Source: Halocaridina rubra
Taxonomy: Eukaryota > Arthropoda > Malacostraca > Decapoda > Atyidae
Direction: 5' to 3'
NCBI GenBank assembly: GCA_037179515.1
Contig: JAXCGZ010009992.1
Span: forward strand, 35,001 to 56,711
DNA length: 21,711 nt
Below the pieces are notes generated by a model. That model made no database searches, was not told where the DNA came from, and saw only the letters and a program-made list of their open reading frames with translations. This document shows, piece after piece, positions 1-14,560 of the stretch (the stretch's first letter is position 1; each line of letters begins with the position of its first letter). Made by a program: the position numbers and the translations under genes.

Positions 1-580
1 AGAGAGACTGTAAAAGCTCGTGATGATAACTGATCAGTCAAATTATTGTTCATAATCAAGTTCTCTCACAGAAGCCGATATCAGCACAAAGCTAATCCAG
101 ATCATTTATTCATTCTTAAGGCTGTTCATAACAAATTAGTCTCAGACACTAAGAATAACACAAGAGGAGAACCAGGGCTGTGCAACTTTGTGCTGATAAT
201 CGTTCATATCACTGCAGGTAATAAAGTACTCTTAACAGGCCGATGCCATGATGATACGCAAGAGAGGAACCTGAATTCTAATCTCATGGGTTGAAAATAA
301 TATTTAAATATCCCCAGAAAAGCTGATATCATCCAAATACACAACAGGAGATTCCTGAATATTAAAACATAATCTTATATTCACTTTGAAGGCTGCTAAT
401 AATCTAGTGTTCCCATATAAGGTTATAGCAGTCAGCTGCACAGACAAAATAATTAGAGTGTATCAGATGCAGTCGTCTGAAGTCCGTCTCAGTAAAAGTA
501 AAGATTCTCTCTATTCTCACATAAAAAGCCTTCATTATCAACATGACTTCTAATGACTTCTAAGAATGGGTTCAATATTT
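1..580. other. AT-rich non-coding stretch, nothing recognised
   Basis: Mostly AT-rich sequence with no repeat period I can see. An 82-codon open frame starts at 46, but its translation has no motif, domain or codon pattern that looks coding, so I do not call it a gene. The satellite-like phrase (ctaag, atgg, tcaat) first appears near 558-580, where the next feature begins. Confidence 0.5.
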
Positions 581-1502
581 ATTTGGTCCTCTACATCCAT
601 CTATAGGCCTTTGTACATAGATTAAATTCATGTCTCTTCATTGTAAATAATTTGTAGTGTTTATATATGGATTAAATTTACTTAGGTTTCATTCTTAGGC
701 TTCAGAGTCTGGACCAAATTTCAGTCTCTTCCTTTACAACCATAAGAAGGCTTCAACTCGTGAATCAACTTAATATCTCTTCCCTAACAACCATGTGCAG
801 GATACTAAGCATGAATCAGATTTATACCTCTTCCTTATAAAGCATTCCCAGCTTCTATGCATTGCTCATATTTATATCTCCAACATAAACCTTAGGCTTC
901 TTTTACAACCATAGCTTGGCTTCAGAGCATAAAAATATATTTTTATCTTTTTCTTGTAAATTATCTCTATGAATCTGTTCATAGATCAAATTTATGTTTC
1001 CTACATTATCCCTAAGTCTCAAACTATGAATCAAATTTCATTATCTTCTTGACAATTATACTTGGACTATTGCTTATGGATAGAATTTATCTCTTAATTG
1101 TAAACCATTCCTAGATTTCAATGCACAGGTCAAATTTATAACTCCTTTTGTATTATCCATGATCAGCTTTTACAGCCCTATCTAGGCTTCAGAGCATGAT
1201 TCAAATTTATATATCTTACTTGTAAATTATTTCTATTCTTCATTGCACGGACCAAATTATCTATAGGAATCAACTTATGGATTCTGTTTCTTCTTTAGCG
1301 ATCATATCTAGAATTCTAGGAATGGATAATTAAAGCCAAGGCTTCTAAGCATGGATCAAATGTATATCTCTTACTTCTTATATATTCTTACATCTCTAAG
1401 AACGGTTATGTGTTTTTTCCGATTCAAATATATCTAGACCTCTAAAATGGTTCATCTTTACGTCTCTTCACTGTAAATAATTTCTAAGTATCTTACTATG
1501 GA

Positions 1503-1651
<149 letters not shown>

Positions 1652-2140
1652 TCCTTCTAAATTAGTCTTAGGCTTCTCAGTATGGATCAAATTTATTTAT
1701 CTTCTTGCTGGATTATTCATAGGCCTCTAAGTATGGATCAAAGTTAAGTCTCTTCATTTATAACCATATGTAGGATTCTGAGCATTGATCAAATATCTCT
1801 TTTCATTGTAAATCAATTCTTGGTTTATATCTATGGATCAAAAATATTTATATCTTTCATGAAGGTAATGCCAAGGCTTTTAAGCATGGCTCACATTTAT
1901 ATTGTTTCCTTGTAAATCATCTCTAAGAATTCCAAGACTTCATCCACTTTAAAATGCTTCTAATCTTCTCGGCAAAGATCAAATTAATATTCATATACAG
2001 GTTTCTAAACATGGCCTAAATTTCAGTCTATTCCTTCGTAACCATATATATTTTTCTCAGCATGAAACAATTTATGTCTCGTCCATTTATAAGTAGGTTT
2101 CTAAGTATGGATCAATTCCTACTTCTTGCTTTACAACATT

Positions 2141-3640
2141 AGCTAGGTTTCTAAGCATGGATCAATTTATGTCTCTTCCTTTACAACTACATCTAGGGTC
2201 TCAAAGCATGGATCAATTTGTTTCTCTTCCTTTACGACTACATCTCGGTTTCTAAGATGGATCAATTTATGTCTCTTCCTTTACAACTACATCTAGGTTT
2301 CAAATCATGGATCAATTTCTGTCTCTTCATTTACAACTACATCTAGGTTTCTAAGCATGGATCAATTTATGTCTATTCCTTTACAACTACATCTAGGTCT
2401 ATAAGCATGGATCAATGTATGTCTCTTCCTTTACAACTACATCTCGGTTTCTAAGCATGGATCAATTTATGTCTCTTCCTTTACAACTACATCTAGATTT
2501 CTAAGCATGGATCAATTTATGTCTATTCCTTTACAACTACATTTAGGTTTCTAAGCATGGATCAATTTATGTCTCTTCCTTTACAACTACATCTAGGTTT
2601 CTAAGCATGGATCAATTTATGTCTCTTCCTTTACAACTACATCTAGGTTTCTAAGCATGGATCAATTTATGTCTCTTCCTTTACAACTACATCTAGGTTT
2701 CTAAGCATGGATCAATTTATGTCTCTTCCTTTACAACTACATCTAGGTTCCTAAGCATGGATCAATTTATGTCTCTTCCTTTACAACTACATCTAGGTCT
2801 CTAAGAATGGATCAATGTATGTATTTTCCTTTACAACTACATCTAGGTTTCTAAGCATGGATCAGTTTATGTTTCTTCCTTTACAACTACATCTAGGTTT
2901 CTAAGCATGGATCAATTTATGTCTCTTCCTTTTACAACTACATCTAGGTTTTCTAAGCATGGATCAATTTATTTCTCTTCCTTTACAACTACATCTCGAT
3001 TTCTAAGATGGATCAATTTATGTCTCTTCCTTTACAACTACATCTAGGTTTCAAAGCATGGATCAATTTATGTCTCTTCCTTTACAATATACACCTAGGT
3101 TTCTAAGCATGGATCAATTTATGTCTATTCCTTTACAACTACATCTAGGTCTCTAAGCATGGATCAATGTATGTATTTTCCTTTACAACTACATCTAGGT
3201 TTCTAAGCATGGATCAATTTATGTCTCTTCCTTTACAAATACATCTAGGTTTCTAAGCATGAATCAATTTATGTCTATTCCTTTACAACTACATCTAGGT
3301 CTCTAAGCATGGATCAATGTATGTCTCTTCCTTTACAACTACATCTAGGTTTCTAAGCATGGATCAGTTTATGTTTCTTCCTTTACAAATACATCTAGGT
3401 TTCTAAGCATGGATCAATTTATGTCTATTCCTTTACAACTACATCTAGGTCTCTAAGCATGGATCAATGTATGTCTATTCCTTTACAACTACATCTAGGT
3501 TTCTAAGCATAGATCAATTTATGTCTCTTCCTTTACAACTACATCTAGGTTTCTAAGCATGGATCAATTTATGTCTCTTCCTTTACAACTACATCTAGGT
3601 TTCTAAGCATGGATCAATTTATGTCTCTTCCTTTGCAACC
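2141..3640. repeat. Core of a 50-bp tandem satellite, about 30 units
   Basis: The unit is 50 bp and in the core can be read as 'atctaggtttctaagcatgg' + 'atcaatttatgtctcttcct' + 'ttacaactac'. About 30 head-to-tail units fit between 2141 and 3640, most differing at 0-3 positions. Each unit carries one GATC inside 'atggatcaat'. A few units are 49 or 51 bp, for example 'ctaagatgg' with a lost c at 2252-2260 and 3002-3011, and an extra t near 2931 and 2950. Diagnostic variants recur in blocks and show higher-order structure: 'gtctattcc', 'ggtctctaagcatgg' followed by 'atcaatgtatg', and 'catctcg'. No coding role: 50 is not a multiple of three. Confidence 0.97.
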
Positions 3641-5170
3641 TTACGTAGATTTCTAAGGATCAATTTATGGCTCTTCCTTTGCACCTACATCTAGATTTCT
3701 AGGCATGGATCAATATCTATATCTTCCTCTACAGCCTTATCTAAGTTCTAAGCATGGATCAATTATTATTTCTTCCTTTACAACTTTATCAAGGTTTCTA
3801 GGCAAGGGCCAATTTGTCTCTTCCTTTGCAACTATATCTAGGTTTCTAAGCATGGATCAATTTACGTCTTATTCCTTACAACTATATTTAGGTTTCTAAG
3901 CATGGATCAATTTCTGTCTCTTCATTTTCAACCTTACCTAGGTTCCTATGGAGGCATCAGTTTGTGTCTTAATTTTTGCGACTACATTTTGGTTTCTAAG
4001 CATGGATCAGTTTGCATCTTTTCCTTTAAATTTTCTTCTAGGTTTCTAAGCATGGATCAATTTATGTCTCATCCTTTCCAATTACATCTAGACCTCAAAG
4101 CATGTATCAATTTGTATCTCTTCCTTTACAGCCTTATCTAGATTTGTAAGCATGGATAGATTTATACTTCATCTTTTAATACTATATGTAGGTTTTTAAG
4201 CATGGATCAATTACTGTCTCTTACTTTACAACCACATCTAAGTTTCTAAGCATGGATCAAGTTATTTCTCATCCTTTGCAACTGCATCTAGGTTTCTAAG
4301 CATGGATCAATTTTATTTCTTCCTTTACAACTTTATCAAGGTAATTAAGCATGGATCAATTTATACCACTTCCTTGAAAATACATCTAGATTTCTAAGAA
4401 TGGATTACTTGGTATCTCTTCCTTTGCAACCTATTCTAGATTTCTAAGCATGGCTCAATTTATGTTTTATTCCGTACAACCTTACCTAGGTTCCTACTGT
4501 ATCTCTTCCTTTGCAACCTTATCTAGTTTTCTGATCATGGATAAATTTATTTCTCTGCCTTTACAACCATATCTGGCTTTCTAAGCATGGATCATATTTA
4601 TATTTTTTTTCTTGTATATCATTCCCAACTTTCTACAAACAAATTAGATGAGCTTCTTTCCTTTCAATATCATCACTAATCTTCTAAGAATAGATCATAT
4701 GTATATTTCTTCATCTTAAAGCATTCTTTGTCGATAAAATGTATGGTGTTTTTTTATATCTTATTATTTTTAGTCTTCTAAGTATATATCATTATAATCC
4801 ATAATTTTATAATCTAAAATCAATAATCATCAAATGTCATTTATTATAATCAAGAATATGGATTACTTCTAAATCATTCCGAATCTTCCAAGTAGGGATA
4901 ATATATAAGCCTTCTTAATGAAGAACTTTTATGCATCTAAGTATAAATGGATTATATATCATTATTATTCATTTTCATCCATAAGTTTGTAAGCGCCGAT
5001 CAAAAGTCACATGTTTTCATTTATCGCTATCATGTATATTTCTTCCTAGTCTTCGAAAGAGGAAATAAATGTATGTCATCTTAAATAATTTTTAAGCTTT
5101 TAAATATGAATGAAACATATATCATTGTTTTTTCATCGTCACCCGTATTGTTCTAGATGAAAACTGACTC
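3641..5170. repeat. Right degenerate flank of the 50-bp satellite
   Basis: The unit remains obvious to about 4600 with increasing substitutions and indels, for example 'ctaagcatggatcaattact' at 4197-4216. From 4620 to about 5170 only fragments persist, such as 'cttctaagaatagatcatat' and 'cttctaagtatatatcatta'. Two open frames of 64 and 79 codons (3705-3899 and 3902-4141) are chance read-through of repeat units and not genes. The right edge is approximate. Confidence 0.75.
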
Positions 5171-6230
<1,060 letters not shown>

Positions 6231-6233
6231 TAA

Positions 6234-6442
6234 AGGGGGGTTTACACGGTCAAACGGTTCGTCGAACGCGGTTCGATAGACAAGTGTTTGAAGTGATGTT
6301 CGAACGTGTGAACGGGGTATTTGGTTGTCGAACACATTCCGTGTTCGACAACCAAATACCCCGTTCACACGTTCGAATATCACTTCAAACATTTGTCTGT
6401 CGAACTGCGTTCGATGAACCGTTTGACCGTGTAAACCCCCCT
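6234..6442. mobile_element. Foldback MITE-like palindrome, 102-bp arms, TAA target duplication
   Basis: Two arms, 6234-6335 and 6341-6442, are inverted repeats separated by only 5 bp ('attcc', 6336-6340). The ends read AGGGGGGTTTACACGG and its complement. Over 102 bp the arms differ at five positions (6261/6415, 6270/6406, 6277/6399, 6284/6392, 6298/6378). The element is flanked by an exact TAA on both sides (6231-6233 and 6443-6445). A 3-bp TAA/TTA duplication with G-rich TIR ends suggests a PIF/Harbinger-type non-autonomous element. The alternative is a TTAA-targeting type (piggyBac or Kolobok), which would need one mismatch (left taaa, right ttaa). It encodes no protein; the 71-codon minus-strand frame crossing it is incidental. 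Confidence 0.8.
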
Positions 6443-6550
6443 TAAGGTTCTTCCTTCCAAGTATTCACTATAGGTATTATCATTACTATAGCTTGCAAAA
6501 AAAGAAAAAAGAAAGCTTATTATACCTATGATATAATTCTGGAAATTTTT

Positions 6551-6573
6551 CATTTCATTTCATTTCATTTCAT
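6551..6573. repeat. (CATTT)n short tandem repeat
   Basis: Four and a half perfect copies of the pentamer CATTT. Confidence 0.95.
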
Positions 6574-6705
6574 AACATGACATCATAAATAAAGATCTCT
6601 CTTTCCCCTTTTTCCCCCTTATTTTCCTCTCTTTTCATTTTCATTTTCCTGCCACCATCTGGTTTGTCGTCTCTGACTTTTCCAGTTCGGCTTTTTGATT
6701 ATCTG

Positions 6706-6961
<256 letters not shown>

Positions 6962-7473
6962 TGTTGCAGAACTGGAGAAATGATATTCCTTTTGCTTAAT
7001 TCTCTCATTTTCCATATTACGCATCTTCATGACTACAAATAGTTCGAAAGACTTCGCACTTTTTTTTTTTTATGAAAGTCTCTCAGGGAACGGAATTATC
7101 TGGAGAGTTGTTGCTTTAGTGTCCATAATGTCAAGGCTTCATCATACGTTGTTGTAGATAAAGTCACTATTCAGACTGAAACACAGCAAGTCATTCCAAA
7201 AAATACCATTTACTTGTCGCACCTAAACAATACTTTTCACTTCACTGTCATTTTAATGATTTTTCAATATTATGTCAAATCGGCTAAGATATTGCTACAA
7301 TAAAATGTCATTGACAATTTCATTCTGATCGAAATGAAATAATTCCGCTGATATAAAGGGTAATTAAGAATTCTTCCTTGTTGAAATTTTTTTGGACTGA
7401 ATAGTGGCTGCATAGTTACAGTTCATTATGCTCTGTTATAGGCAATACATATATATATATGAAAACAGTTAAA

Positions 7474-7476
<3 letters not shown>
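6962..7476. other. Non-coding stretch with a short (AT)n
   Basis: No gene recognised. It contains a T-run of about 12 near 7060-7072 and a short (AT) run at 7449-7460. The latter lies 16 bp before the longer AT array, separated by 'gaaaacagttaaaaac'. Confidence 0.5.

Positions 7477-7540
<64 letters not shown>
7477..7540. repeat. (AT)32 microsatellite
   Basis: A perfect 64-bp AT run, followed by 'aaatggatcaaatgattt'. Confidence 0.97.
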
Positions 7541-7544
<4 letters not shown>

Positions 7545-7892
7545 GGATCAAATGATTTCATAACAGTGTCAAATAACAAAAACCTTATTCACTGTGGACG
7601 TGTTTTTACAACCACAGCCTGAATTAAGGCAAAAAATATTATGATTATGTAACAATAAAATATGACAGGTAAATGAGAAAAATAAAGTATATTTTTGTAA
7701 CATTTTATTATTGAGTCTTTCCCTCCAGTTTGACTTCATTGTTTTGTTTATGTCCCCTCCCCCCAAAAAAACAATAGAAAAAGAATGTATAAAACGAACA
7801 AAAAGCTTGAAAAATTCAAAGCAAATATGACTGGCGAGGAGATTATCAGCTTGGTGAGAATTCCTAGCTTAGCAATAATTAAATTGGAAAAC
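7541..7892. other. Non-coding stretch, nothing recognised
   Basis: AT-rich. A 65-codon minus-strand frame (7569-7766) shows no family resemblance and I do not call it. Confidence 0.45.
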
Positions 7893-10128
<2,236 letters not shown>

Positions 10129-11358
10129 ATTGTTCTCTATTTTCATTGAAGCAAAGTGTGTAGGGTGGGGAAGTTTTTATTTTACCTAATTGGACTAAGT
10201 TTCTGAACTCGGTTAGGAGTTCGCAGACATCCAAGAGACTAAAATCTTTAACCCCGAATACCAATATGAAACACAGAATTCAACTTTCTTTTAATTTTGG
10301 AAAGCATAAACAAAATTATATGATTTAACTTTACGGAATGCAGTCTCGAATCGCGGAGGTGGTGAGCACAATTTTGATTCCCAGCACCACAGATGGATGC
10401 CAAGACTTGGGCCTCAACCTGAAGAAGATCCCCTCTGTCACATAGGTAGAGTAGAATGGAGGGGACTACAATTGCAGAAATAGAAACAACACGCCGTTAA
10501 TAATGGGAAACTGAAGGTGTGAGCACACAAATAATGAATTTCAATATAAATATAGCGGAAGAAAATATAATCATTAATCCTGGTTGTCAAGAAACATGTA
10601 CGTTACCAAAAAGCATAAACAAATTATCACTTATTTGCAAGCATTAGCGTAAAACACTTTATTCTCAATAATACAAAAAAAAAGGATCTACAAGATAAAT
10701 ATGTAATTGTTTAATTGCAGTTCACGCTTATGCTGCCAAAAGGGCAAAAACAACTTACTAATTATTTGCAACTTATAGCATAAAACACTTTAGTAACGAG
10801 CATCGGCGTAAAACACAATATTTGCGATGATAGAGAAGGATGAAATAAGGTTGAATTCCTTTAGGAGAAGAGATAGAGTTTTCACGGGGCAATGAGCAAT
10901 CTCCTGAGGACGAAATTTTTACCTGGGCACTCACAATGAAAGATCTTTCTTATCAATGTATATCTGCGGTTATTTCTATGCCAAGAAATTAAATTTGGCA
11001 AACAAGATTCCAGATAGGTACTCAACAAAAGTTGGTTTGTATGGGAAAGGAACTGAACAAAATCAATTCAGGATTTGACCTGTAACTTTAAATGCAAAGT
11101 TTCTAGAATTCCCAGTTTTTTTGGCCAACGAGCTTACCATACACTGTCTCTCACCTTTTATGCCAGATGAATTATTGTGAAGACACTCCAGAATATTGCT
11201 TAGCCTCGTAGTGAAAGCTTGGAGTAAATGGGACTGGGGAGTAGCTCTTTGTTACTCCTGTTGTGTTTGGCCGCCATCTCAGGGCGATTCCGAGCCATTT
11301 GAGGGAACTTCGAATTGGGCGTATCTGTAAGGTTGACAGAAAGCTGTATTTTGTTCTA
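10129..11358. other. Non-coding interval between LINE copy A and the mariner-like element
   Basis: No gene recognised. Weak internal repetition is visible: 'aaagcataaacaaa' occurs near 10302 and 10610, a related 'aaagggcaaaaacaac' near 10738, and '(a)gcrtaaaacac' phrases at about 10647, 10777 and 10805. A 25-codon minus-strand frame (11277-11200) begins in a strong start context, 'gagATGGCGGCC', but ends quickly. Confidence 0.45.
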
Positions 11359-11411
11359 CAGGGTTCCCGAAAAAAAAATTTCACTCTTTGACTACCCATT
11401 ACTCATATATA
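11359..11411 (+). repeat. Left terminal inverted repeat of the mariner-like element
   Basis: Pairs with 12188-12239. The inner 25 bp are nearly identical; the outer half is more diverged and A-rich, with one indel. Confidence 0.85.
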
Positions 11412-11441
11412 TTTTTTTCCAGGTGCAAACAACTCTACATA

Positions 11442-12096
11442 ATGGCAAAAGTACGATTAACTTTTGAAGAGAGAAAAATTTTCATAAAATGCTACTGGAA
11501 GTACGAAAACATCACATAAGTGTAAAGACAAGGTAACAGACACTTTCACAAGGATCCACCGTGACACACCATTGCTCGCATCTGAGATAAGTTTGAAGCA
11601 GATGGAACTGTTCAAGACATCCATAAACAATGTTCTGGAAGACCTTGGACATCCACCAGCCCCACAAGAGAAGAAGAATTGGTGGAAATGCTCCTCTGAT
11701 ACCCAAAGAAATCCATAAGGCATTTGGGTCGTGAGATAGAAATTTCAAAATCGAGCGTCCAGTACATGTTGATGTGAGCCCATTGGAAAAGTTACATCCC
11801 AAAATTAATCCACGCTCTCAATAAAGATGACCCTGGCTGGAGGGTTGAATTTTGTGAATGGTACCTGCTTGAAAACACCAATGGATTTTTTTTTATGGGG
11901 AAATCTCAAAGATAAGGCTTATGCTGCAAAACCAAAGACAGTCGATGAGTTGAAACAAGAAACTGGAAGACATTGCCTCTGAATTTCAAAAGAAATGATC
12001 CATAATGTTGTTGAATTCATTGGTCAGCGTCATCACCTGTGTTTGGAAAATGATGGAAACCAGTTTGAACATTTACGAACATGCAGGAATAAGTAG
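11442..12096 (+). pseudogene. Mariner-like transposase remnant (DUF4817-type N-terminus plus C-terminal tail)
   Basis: The start codon at 11442 gives MAKVRLTFEERKIFIKCYW…ENIT, typical of the N-terminal helix-turn-helix of this transposase type, followed by in-frame stops. The frame then shifts to give 'DKFEADGTVQDIHKQCSGRP' (a linker with the GRP motif), 'EISKSSVQYM' (second HTH), and '[17 protein letters not shown]' plus 'EFCEWY'. At about 11870-11885 it jumps directly to '[19 protein letters not shown]', which belongs to the C-terminal end of the family. The intervening catalytic DDE/D core, on the order of 100-150 residues, is missing. The last readable frame ends at the TAG at 12094-12096. 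Several stops (about 11517, 11523, 11698, 11775) confirm a dead gene. Confidence 0.88.
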
Positions 12097-12187
12097 ACTA
12101 GACTAAGGGGAGAAGAGTAATGATTTACTTTGTACATTTTTTGTATCTCTTGCATCTATATCAAGAAACACCTAAGTCAAAATGAAA

Positions 12188-12239
12188 TATATGAGTAATG
12201 GCCAGTCAAAGAGCGAGTACATTATTTTGGAATACCCTC
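12188..12239 (-). repeat. Right terminal inverted repeat of the mariner-like element
   Basis: Reverse complement of the left TIR with a few mismatches and one indel. It is followed by the TA target duplication at 12240-12241. Confidence 0.85.
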
Positions 12240-12241
12240 TA

Positions 12242-12897
<656 letters not shown>

Positions 12898-13019
12898 ATG
12901 AAGAGAAATACAATTAAAAATATAAGAGAAGAATATACTGATAACAAACAAGGGCTAATATTTCTTTACATAACCACTCCAGCATGTTGATGAGCTCACG
13001 TTGAAGAGGTTGCGTGAAC

Positions 13020-14560
13020 TGATCTCAACCTGTTTTGTTTTTTCTATGTCAATGTTTCTATGATTTATTTAGGAGGAGGGTACTCGCAAGCTATATTTTG
13101 CAGGCTGTCCAAATGGTTCATGGCTGCTCTTATTATGGTACTTGCAGCTTGAAAAGTATTTGGGTCATAGCTAGGAGTTACAAGGGTTCCAGTCTTTTGT
13201 CGTATTTTGGAGAAGATTTAACATTTGAGGATGTAGTGGGAAAGGGGTTGCGGCAATGCTTCCTGGCAGAACGTGCGCTCCTTAATGATGTTTTCAATAA
13301 TTTGCCAGGTGCACATGTACCCAAGTCTCAGCCTATAAATGTTGACTGTAATGATTCGGTGGAGATTCTTGGAAGGGGCAAAGGGCTGGAGGTTGTTTGT
13401 AGTTTTGCACCAAAACATGGAGGCAGATCCAGTGTTCGTGCACATATTGTGTCTTGCTACCTGAACATTGAAGAGTAACTTGCTGATCTTGTTTTTATTT
13501 GGAGGGTTCCTGGAGGGAGGCAGGGATACTTGACTATGCCTGGAGAGAGGCTTGCTTGGCTGCTTGGTCGGCTTCTTTCTGTCTTTTGATGCTAATATGG
13601 CTGGGTATCCAAGCAAAGGTGACAGTTTTGCAAATCCTGATGTTCCTGTGATGGAGGTAAAGTATATATGGAGTCTGTGAGAATGAGGGTGTGTTCTGTT
13701 TCTTGAGGATGAAGTATAATAGAGGGTACTGGCAATGGCAACAAACTCAGTTTGGAGTAAGGAGCAGGGGCTGGACAGTCTCCAGGATTCTAAATGTTCA
13801 TCTGTGATGAAGGCAGTGGCGTAGGCTCTAGATTCTTGATTAACTGAGCCATCTGTGTAGATGATTAGGGAGTTGTGTTTGCTCCAGCTCTGGATTTTGT
13901 CCTTATATGTTTTTTTAGAACATTCAGGTTGACTGAATTCTTGGGGTTGGTAGGAAGTTCAATCTTTATATCTAGTTGCTGGTCATCTCATGGAGGAGAG
14001 CATCAGTTGCCTGGGTGTGGAGTGTCCAGGTTCTTGGATAGGATTTCCTCCTTGACTCCTAAGGCCTGCAGCTCTGCACAGACCTTGGCTGCTGAGGTCC
14101 CTCTTGGGAGATCAGGGTGTTGGTCAATGGCTAGTTTAAAGTTTGCACCTGCAAGGCAAGGATATTGTGCTGTGGTAGTTTTAGGCAAAATAAGGGTCGT
14201 TCTCTGCAGAGATCTATGCTTTAGAGACATTAGGTTGGATTCCAGCTGGAGGTTTTTAATCTTTGTCCACATGGGGGCTCCTAGCCTGGACCGCATAGCA
14301 ATGTTTTGGATGATATTGAGACTCAGTCTTTGGGAAAGCAATCCAGATCCACTCAGTGCCAGTTCTAAGCTAGGATCAGTGGAGAGGACAGGTGGTAAGA
14401 AGGACATAATGGCATAAAGCATTAAGCCAAAATCAACACTTACTTTCTGTGAAGCTAGGGAAAAAAGTTTTCCCGTATGAATTCGGAAAAGTTGTCTAAA
14501 ATCAGGATGAAGATCCCGGTAGGAATTGTGGTGCATTAAGTTCCGCATTAGTTTGAAAAG
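13020..14560 (-). mobile_element. I-group LINE (RNase H-bearing), copy A, 5'-truncated
   Basis: Reading the minus strand, this is the 3' part of a non-LTR element: end of the reverse-transcriptase thumb, RNase H domain, C-terminal Cys/His region and a short 3' UTR beyond the stop at 13065-13067. The same protein segments appear in copy B at 17740-20960, which defines a family. APE-type LINEs with RNase H belong to the I group (I, R1, LOA, Ingi and relatives); I cannot place it more finely. Both outer boundaries are approximate. Confidence 0.85.
13065..14550 (-). pseudogene. C-terminal ORF2 of I-group LINE copy A: RT thumb, RNase H, CCHC-like tail
   Basis: The 5' part (about 14550-14000) reads '…LSLNIIQNIAMRSRLGAPMW' then 'TKIKNLQLESNLMSLKHRSL' and 'SKNLDTPHP'. 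Next comes RNase H: 'LIIYTDGSVN' with the first catalytic Asp (13845-13856), 'LLQTEFVAIA' with the Glu (13741-13757), 'LILTDSIYTL' with the second Asp (about 13670-13690), then an 'IPS…GIK…EADQAAKQ'-like end near 13560-13610. The C-terminal part is a Cys/His region (CTWQII…TFCQEA…HYILKC, about 13218-13330), finishing '…AMNHLDSLQ…YPPPK' and TAA. Several frameshifts and stops separate these blocks. RNase H would degrade element RNA in the RNA:DNA hybrid. All three visible RNase H acidic residues are kept, although the reading frame is broken. Confidence 0.85.

Larger units (their letters stand above)
11359..12239 (+). mobile_element. Tc1/mariner (IS630-type) transposon, internally deleted
   Basis: Terminal inverted repeats of about 52 bp bound the element. 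The left (11359-11411) contains 'tctttgactacccattactc' and the reverse complement of the right (12188-12239) contains 'tctttgactggccattactc'. The outer ends read cagggttccc and gagggtattcc. TA dinucleotides flank it (11357-11358 and 12240-12241), the target duplication expected for Tc1/mariner elements. The interior holds a broken transposase lacking its catalytic centre, so the copy is non-autonomous. Confidence 0.88.

Noticed and set aside
46..294. 82-codon plus-strand open frame
   Set aside because: No recognised motif; composition is like the surrounding non-coding sequence.
2141..3640. CRISPR-like array
   Set aside because: Units are contiguous with no unique spacers, and the context is eukaryotic.
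3705..4141. Two adjacent open frames (64 and 79 codons) in the satellite
   Set aside because: They translate satellite units; the repeated 'SMDQF' phrases come from 'agcatggatcaattt'. The 50-bp unit changes frame every copy, so no protein is conserved.
10178..10198. 'tttacctaattgg' as a further LINE 3' terminus
   Set aside because: It shares about 10 bp with the CR1/L2-like terminus, but no adjoining 3' UTR similarity is visible.
11457..11802. Minus-strand open frames of 88 and 96 codons
   Set aside because: They are antisense to the plus-strand mariner-like transposase remnant.
13035..14417. Plus-strand open frames of 147 and 180 codons
   Set aside because: They are antisense to RT thumb, RNase H and C-terminal segments of the minus-strand I-group LINE, where recognisable motifs lie.
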